Source of the DNA: Narthecium ossifragum | Taxonomy: Eukaryota > Streptophyta > Magnoliopsida > Dioscoreales > Nartheciaceae | Assembly: GCA_963920575.1 (NCBI GenBank) | Contig: OY986973.1 | Span: forward strand, 14,680,062-14,744,061 | Reading direction: 5' to 3' | Length of the DNA stretch: 64,000 bases | Shown: positions 58,744-64,000 of the stretch, one piece after another | Numbering within the stretch: position 1 is the first letter of the stretch | Layout: each line of letters opens with the position of its first letter | The notes under the pieces: generated by a model | Told to the model about the DNA's origin: nothing | The model's database searches: none | The model's input: the letters and a program-made list of their open reading frames with translations, nothing else | Program-made: the position numbers and the translations under genes

Positions 58744-61700
58744 CTAGCAGACAGGACAAAAGGTACCTTGAGAAGAAAACAGATGCGGATGGAACGCTGT
58801 ACTAAACGTCAGGAGTGTGCCGACAGCCTCCTGAAAGCCTCGCCAGATCCTGCTAGTGAACCTGGGGTCTCGGTCTGACACGATAGATACTGGCACTCCG
58901 TGTAGTCTGACTACCTCTCTGACGTACAAACCGGCCAACCTGTCAGACGTGTCTGTCACCCGCATAGGCAGGAAGTGCGCTGATTTGGTCAATCGATCAA
59001 CGATGACCCAAATCGCGTCATTCCCCCTAGGAGACCTCGGTAGTCCGGTCACGAAGTCCATCGTGATATGCTCCCACTTCCACTCAGCTAGTGGAAGCGG
59101 CTGTAGTAACCCCGGAGTTCGCTGGTGCTCTGCCTTGACCTTCTGACAGGTAAGGCAGCGCGATACGAACTCCGTCACTGCCCTCTTCATCCCGCGCCAC
59201 CAGAACTGTCGCCGAAGATCCTGGTACATCTTGGTGCCGCCGAGATGAACTGCAAAGCGAGAGTGATGGAACTCTCGCAGGACGTCGTCACGAAGAACTG
59301 GGTCTGCTGGAACCGCTACTCTGCCTCGGAACCGTAGCCCTCCGTCTGGAGATACTGCCCAGTCTCCGTCTGTGCCCTCTGTGCCCGCTGAGGTGCGTAA
59401 CTCCTCGAGCTCTGCGTCGCTGCGCTGCGCCTCTACCACCCTGGTCAGTACCGCTGGCATGCTCTGCACTGCATAGAGGAAGCTGCTGGATCCCCGATCC
59501 TCGAACTCTAGCCCCAACTGGCCTGCTGTCTCGAGTGCCTGCCACTGCCACGCTGACAACCCTGCAACTGCTGCTCTGGTGTCTCTCACCTGCCTGCTCA
59601 GCGCGTCTGCGACCACGTTTGCCTTACCAGGATGGTAATGCAACTCGAAGTCGTAGTCCTCCAGTAGCTCCATCCAGCGTCGCTGCCTCAGGTTGAGGTC
59701 ACGTTGGGTGAAAACGTGCCTCAAACTCTTATGGTCCGAGAAGACTGAGAACTTCTCGCCATAGAGGTAGTGCCGCCAGGTCTTCAGGGCGAAGACCACT
59801 GCTGCTAGCTCCAAGTCGTGGGTCGGATAGTTCCTCTCATGGTTCTTCAGCTGGCGAGAACCATAGGAAACTACGTGCCCCTCCTGCATAAGGACACACC
59901 CCAAACCCTCACCGCTGGCGTCGCAGTAGACACTGTAACCAACGCCTCGCTTGGGGACGATCAGCACCGGTGCACTGGTCAACCTGGTCCTCAGCTGCAC
60001 GAAAGCCTGCTCACAAGCATCATCCCACACGAACGGGACGGCCTTCTGTGTCAGTCTGGTCAACGGTCCGGCGACTCTGGAGAAGTCCCGCACGAACCGC
60101 CTGTAGTAGCCCGCCAAGCCCAGGAAACTGCGGACCTCGAACACTGTCCTCGGTCTCTGCCACTGTACCACGGCCTCGACCTTGGCGGGGTCAACTGAGA
60201 TCCCTGCTGCCGACACCACGTGTCCAAGGAATCCCACCTGTGCAAGCCAGAACTCGCACTTGGAGGCCTTGGCAAAAAGCCGATGCCTCCGAAGTAGCTG
60301 CAACACTGTCGCCAAGTGCCGCTCGTGCTCCGCCTCTGACCGGGAGTAGATAAGGATGTCGTCGACGAAGACCACCACGAACTCATCTAGGAAAGGCCGG
60401 AAGATCCTCTGCATGAGATCCATGAACGCTGCTGGTGCGTTCGTCAACCCAAACTGCATTACCACGAACTCGTACAGGCCGTACCGAGTCCGGAATGCCG
60501 TCTTCGAGATGTCGCAATCCCGAACCCTCAACTGGTGGTAGCCAGTGCGGAGGTCGATCTTCGAGAACACTGAAGATCCTCGAAGCTGGTCAAACAGGTC
60601 GTCGATCCGCGGCATCGGATACCTGTTCTTCACCGTCACCCTGTTGAGCCGCCTGTAGTCTATGCAAAGTCGAAGGGTACCATCCTTCTTCTTTACGAAC
60701 AACACTGGCGCCCCCCAGGGAGACATGCTGGCACGGATGAAGCCTCTGCTAGTCAGCTCATCTAACTGGGTCCTCAGCTCGCTCTGCTCTGCTGGTGCCA
60801 TCCTGAAAGCCGGGAGAGAGATCGGTGCGGTACCTGGTACTAGGTCGATCTCGAAGTCGACCTCTCTGGACGGTGGAAGCCCTGGCAACACCTCGGGGAA
60901 CACGTCCGCAAAGTCGCACACGATCCTCGGAAAACTGCACTGCTGCTGCACTCCATCAGAACCGGACAAGGACAGGCTGGCCAACAAGGCTGAAAGCTCG
61001 CTGCCACGCCTTCCCACACCACAAGCAAAGGAATCGGTGGAGAACCGATCCCCCAACAGCACAAACCGTGTCCCGTCGGGTGTCCAAGCAACCACCCTCC
61101 GGCGACCACAGTCGATGACGGCCCGGTATGCTGCCAACCAGTCCATACCGAGTATCACGTCAAAGCCGGTCATGTCTAACACCCGCAGGTCTAGACAGAC
61201 CCGGAGGCCTCCAACCTCCAAGGAACAAGATCGGCAGACCCGGTCCACCCTGACCGTCCCGCCGATCGGTGAGTCTACAGACTGTGCCACCTCTAGCCGA
61301 CTCGTCTCTAATCCTAGCGATGCCACGCACATGCTAGCAATGTAGGAATGAGACGCCCCAGAGTCTATCAGCACATCTACCAAAGAACTAGAAAGCTGAA
61401 AGATACCTCTGAGGACGGACGGCTCTGCTGCGGTCTGCTGGTACTGCTGAGGCTGGTGGTACTGCAACTGCTGCTGACACTGCAACGGCTGCTGGAACTG
61501 CAACGGCTGCTGGTACTGCGGTGGCGGCTGGTACAACTGCACGGTGTCCCGCTGCTCACGCACTGGGAGGGCAAACACCTGCCCCCGTCGGCCGCCTCCG
61601 CCCCTGGGACGCCCCGGTCCTGCCCCTGATCCGCGCCCGCCACTGCTCCCCTGCCAAGCACCGGACCCTCCGCCTCTACTGCCCTGCGGCACTGCGCCTC

Positions 61701-62730
61701 GTGCTCCTCGCTGGGGACAGTCTCTACGGAAGTGCCCTAGCTGCCCGCAGAGAAAACACGGGCCTGACGCGCCATCAGGCGACTGACCCTGGCTCCCCCC
61801 TGACGAAGCCTGCCCAGATGACCCGGCTGCCAGTAAGTACGGGGCTGGTGGACTCGGTAGTGCCTGCTGGTACTGCTGCACGCGCGGCGGCTGCTGAAAG
61901 GGCCGCGGACGCCGCTGCTGTCCCCTGCCGAACCCACCCCTGCCCTGGGGTCGCTGCTGTGCGCTGGTGGGAGGTACCGGTGGAACTGCCCGGTACCAGT
62001 CATCCCGCAACTGCGCCTCCACTGACAAGGCGCAGTTCAGGATCGCCGGGTACGCCTGGAAGCAGTGTGAGCTGGTCTGCCGCCGGATCTCTGGCCTGAG
62101 TCCCCACTCGAACTGCCGCACCCTGGCTACGGGGTCTGCTGTAACTGCCCCCGCAAAACGGACAAGCTGGGTAAACCTGGAGGCGTACTGCTGAACTGTG
62201 CGAGTACCCTGCAGAAGGGACTGGTACTCGCGGGTCAGGGCGTCACGCGCACTAGCTGGAAAGTGCACGTCTAGGAACATCGCCCTGAACTCCTCCCACA
62301 GCGGCAACTCTCCGCCACTGGTGTGCCGGACAGTGCGCCACCAGTCGCGTGCCTCGCCGTCAAGCTGGAACGCTGCGAGGGTGACCCGAACCCGGTCATC
62401 CTCGACGAAGAGAGCCTCTAGGACGCACGTGACTCCGTCAAGCCACTCGTCCGCTGCAGTCGGGTCTCCAGTCCTACCACTGAACCTAGGAGGGTTCAGC
62501 CGCTGGAAAGCCATTGAGATGGCCACCGAGGCCTGTCCGCCGACAGGAACGGGGGCCTCCTCCTCGGCGAGGAAGACCTCCGCCTGCGCGACCGAAACCG
62601 TCACTGGTGATGGTACAGTGCGTCTAGCCCGGACCACCCTGACAGGAACCGTCCCGTCTGGTCGGGCGGGTCGACCAGGTCGTGCCCCACCTCGACCGGC
62701 AACCGGAGGTCGGACGCGAGCTCCCGACAT
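58744..62730 (-). CDS. E3 gag-pol polyprotein, integrase truncated
   Basis: One frame of 1328 codons from the ATG of MSGAR; a further in-frame GTG lies 11 codons upstream. Numbering from that GTG: retrotransposon gag core 85-230, CCHC knuckle [14 protein letters not shown] at 336-349, protease DSGA at 467-470, RT 665-850 with FVDD at 799-802, RNase H from about 945 with DAS at 948-950, HHCC zinc finger about 1167-1206, integrase core with Asp at 1236 and 1297. After FHP (about 1326) it joins the last 13 residues and stop of a normal Tekay polyprotein. The catalytic Glu, integrase C-terminus and chromodomain are therefore lost, about 230 residues. The RT block reads MQFGLTNAP where others have MPFGLTNAP. 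There are no stops or frameshifts, but the product cannot integrate on its own. Confidence 0.93.
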   Translation of the reverse strand: MSGARVRPPVAGRGGARPGRPARPDGTVPVRVVRARRTVPSPVTVSVAQAEVFLAEEEAPVPVGGQASVAISMAFQRLNPPRFSGRTGDPTAADEWLDGVTCVLEALFVEDDRVRVTLAAFQLDGEARDWWRTVRHTSGGELPLWEEFRAMFLDVHFPASARDALTREYQSLLQGTRTVQQYASRFTQLVRFAGAVTADPVARVRQFEWGLRPEIRRQTSSHCFQAYPAILNCALSVEAQLRDDWYRAVPPVPPTSAQQRPQGRGGFGRGQQRRPRPFQQPPRVQQYQQALPSPPAPYLLAAGSSGQASSGGSQGQSPDGASGPCFLCGQLGHFRRDCPQRGARGAVPQGSRGGGSGAWQGSSGGRGSGAGPGRPRGGGGRRGQVFALPVREQRDTVQLYQPPPQYQQPLQFQQPLQCQQQLQYHQPQQYQQTAAEPSVLRGIFQLSSSLVDVLIDSGASHSYIASMCVASLGLETSRLEVAQSVDSPIGGTVRVDRVCRSCSLEVGGLRVCLDLRVLDMTGFDVILGMDWLAAYRAVIDCGRRRVVAWTPDGTRFVLLGDRFSTDSFACGVGRRGSELSALLASLSLSGSDGVQQQCSFPRIVCDFADVFPEVLPGLPPSREVDFEIDLVPGTAPISLPAFRMAPAEQSELRTQLDELTSRGFIRASMSPWGAPVLFVKKKDGTLRLCIDYRRLNRVTVKNRYPMPRIDDLFDQLRGSSVFSKIDLRTGYHQLRVRDCDISKTAFRTRYGLYEFVVMQFGLTNAPAAFMDLMQRIFRPFLDEFVVVFVDDILIYSRSEAEHERHLATVLQLLRRHRLFAKASKCEFWLAQVGFLGHVVSAAGISVDPAKVEAVVQWQRPRTVFEVRSFLGLAGYYRRFVRDFSRVAGPLTRLTQKAVPFVWDDACEQAFVQLRTRLTSAPVLIVPKRGVGYSVYCDASGEGLGCVLMQEGHVVSYGSRQLKNHERNYPTHDLELAAVVFALKTWRHYLYGEKFSVFSDHKSLRHVFTQRDLNLRQRRWMELLEDYDFELHYHPGKANVVADALSRQVRDTRAAVAGLSAWQWQALETAGQLGLEFEDRGSSSFLYAVQSMPAVLTRVVEAQRSDAELEELRTSAGTEGTDGDWAVSPDGGLRFRGRVAVPADPVLRDDVLREFHHSRFAVHLGGTKMYQDLRRQFWWRGMKRAVTEFVSRCLTCQKVKAEHQRTPGLLQPLPLAEWKWEHITMDFVTGLPRSPRGNDAIWVIVDRLTKSAHFLPMRVTDTSDRLAGLYVREVVRLHGVPVSIVSDRDPRFTSRIWRGFQEAVGTLLTFSTAFHPHLFSSQGTFCPVC

Positions 62731-62912
62731 CTGCACGATCACCAACAACAAACGAGTTGCCACTCGTCAGAACGACGAACAAACAGCATTTCAATAAAGC
62801 GGAAGACATTCACATCACAAAGAGAGCATGCAAGGATGTTCTAGACCTAGAACTATCCCAGTCCACGCTCAGCTCAACCGAAACCTGATCCTAACACCCT
62901 GGGATCAACAGC

Positions 62913-62930
62913 CTATGCTCTGATACCAAG
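62913..62930 (-). other. Primer-binding site of E3 (initiator tRNA-Met)
   Basis: The minus strand reads CTTGGTATCAGAGCATAG just inside the 5' LTR. TGGTATCAGAG is complementary to the initiator tRNA-Met 3' end. Confidence 0.87.
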
Positions 62931-62931
62931 T

Positions 62932-64000
62932 TGTCGCGCCCCGACCCGCGTAGGCCCAACCGGGCCGGGCGACGCGAACCGGAACTTAACCTACTGCGGA
63001 AATTTGGCGAGGTTTCCCTCTAATCGTAGTGGTTACCCAAATAAGCATAATCATCCTGTAATAAACAACAATTATAAAGCTCAACACACAAAGCTGGAAT
63101 ATAGTACAAATCCTCAAACAGGGAATGTTATACAAAATCGCTCCCGTAGGAGACTATCTAACCAAGGTGTACACGGACAGATCACAGCTCCTCAAGCTCC
63201 GCCAGACGCCGCCACGTCACCGAACACCTGCCCGGTAGGGGCAACCGAAGAAGAGCTAGCGCCAGCACCTGCAAAACGCAGCCCGGGTAGGTGTGAGCAC
63301 TAAGCTCAGCAGGGACACTACACTACGACACTCACAAAGGAAGGGAACACAACAGTGTCGTCCCCAAGCAAAGCCTAGGTGTATCACAGGGGTCCCATAA
63401 CCCCACCGGATACCCCTGAGAGCCCCAGTCGTGGTCTTCCAGCGAACTGGTCACACACTGGGTCACACTCAGTAAGACAGGAAACGGCACTGCCAACTCA
63501 CGACAGGATCCTGGGCACTGTCGGCGGGTAGCACCGCTGGGTAGTCACACCTGCCACCCAAGAGTTCTAGAAGGATTGGGTACTGGCTACACCACGACTT
63601 GGCTCAAGGCCGACACGACCTCTAAACATCAAGCACAACAGTATTCATGTCCAACTAACCCTATCATCGAAAAGACTGAATACTACAAATCGAGTCCTGG
63701 ACCAAGCTACCCGCACGGTCCTAAGAGATAGATCCGGGCTACCCGGAAGCCCCGGATCGGCAACGCCCTAACAGATGCAACTAATGCACAACACAATGCA
63801 TGCTATGAACATGCGCAGAAAAGATACATGTAAGCATGCAGCAGGATGTGATGATATAAATACAAGGTCTGGGCACGGCACCCTGCCGGCCCGGGGTGGT
63901 GAACAGATAAATAAGGTCTAAGGACTGCTGCAGTGGTACCACTACCAACCGCCAGCAGTCCACACAACACCTGCACCGGGAAACAACCCCGCAAACAACA
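62932..64000 (-). repeat. E3 5' LTR, partial
   Basis: Matches 56372-57440 with three visible differences (an A/T near 62932+103, an A/T in CCCGGGTAGG and a C/T in CAACACCTGC). It continues beyond the window. Confidence 0.93.

Larger units (their letters stand above)
56372..64000 (-). mobile_element. E3: young Tekay-type element, right end outside window
   Basis: Minus-strand order: 5' LTR (from beyond 64000 to 62932), primer site, a single gag-pol frame, 3' LTR (58671-56372). Over the 1069 bp of both LTRs that can be compared I count three differences, so insertion was recent. It interrupts a group-D LTR; the candidate TSD is CCCAG (56367-56371), and its partner lies outside. Integrase is truncated by an in-frame deletion. 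Confidence 0.93.

Noticed and set aside
1..64000. tRNA, rRNA or snRNA genes
   Set aside because: No cloverleaf with intact A and B boxes or conserved rRNA segment was recognised; the only tRNA-like signals are 18-base primer sites of the retrotransposons.
56372..64000. Endogenous pararetrovirus
   Set aside because: Domain order gag, protease, RT, RNase H, integrase with LTRs and an initiator-tRNA-Met primer site fits Ty3/gypsy; no movement-protein or coat domain of a caulimovirus is present.

Overview
This window is repeat-dense nuclear DNA from a flowering plant. The evidence is Tekay-type Ty3/gypsy chromoviruses with initiator-tRNA-Met primer sites, plant L1 LINEs, hAT, Mutator-like and PIF/Harbinger DNA transposons, and one pentatricopeptide-repeat (PPR) gene. 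The species cannot be fixed from sequence alone. Almost all the DNA is transposon-derived. The PPR gene at 51197-52960 is the only non-transposon coding region I can support, and it looks damaged.

Layout. 1-5145: remnants of Tekay elements (a truncated LTR, an RT-RNase H fragment, a solo LTR). 5291-9260: a long LTR with a second solo LTR inside it. 9261-12598: the 3' end of another LTR element broken up by MITEs and a Harbinger element. 12607-13093: a short hAT. 13316-35305: an old autonomous hAT (8-bp TSD CTTCGGCT) whose transposase is split by a solo LTR. It also contains a complete Tekay insertion (E1, 13705-29923, TSD GTTAC), and E1's 3' LTR contains another Tekay element (E2, 22781-29749). 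35853-38868: a 5'-truncated LINE. 39129-40179: a Mutator-like element with a relative inserted in it. About 40190-50887: a near full-length LINE cut by two solo LTRs. Then the PPR gene, about 1.6 kb with nothing recognisable, a truncated LTR at 54562, and a very young Tekay element (E3, 56372 to beyond the window).

LTR families. I call the Tekay LTR groups A, C and D, with a related group E. They share termini (TGTGAGGACC... to ...CG(T/C)GACA), an imperfect palindrome with a GGT centre near the LTR start, and arrays of short palindromes built on GATCGATC or GTCGAC. By eye, LTR divergence is about 6% for E1, 2% for E2 and 0.3% for E3, which agrees with the nesting order. Five to six solo LTRs with matching TSDs show frequent LTR-LTR recombination.

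The most unusual signals are: (1) the GGT-centred palindrome, whose arms change together between LTR families; (2) E3, which is recent and has an uninterrupted gag-pol frame but has lost the integrase C-terminal half and chromodomain by an in-frame deletion, implying mobilisation in trans or a very recent deletion; (3) a composite 5' LTR in E1; (4) palindrome arrays recurring in unrelated LTRs. I found no cellular operon, CRISPR array, tRNA or rRNA gene.
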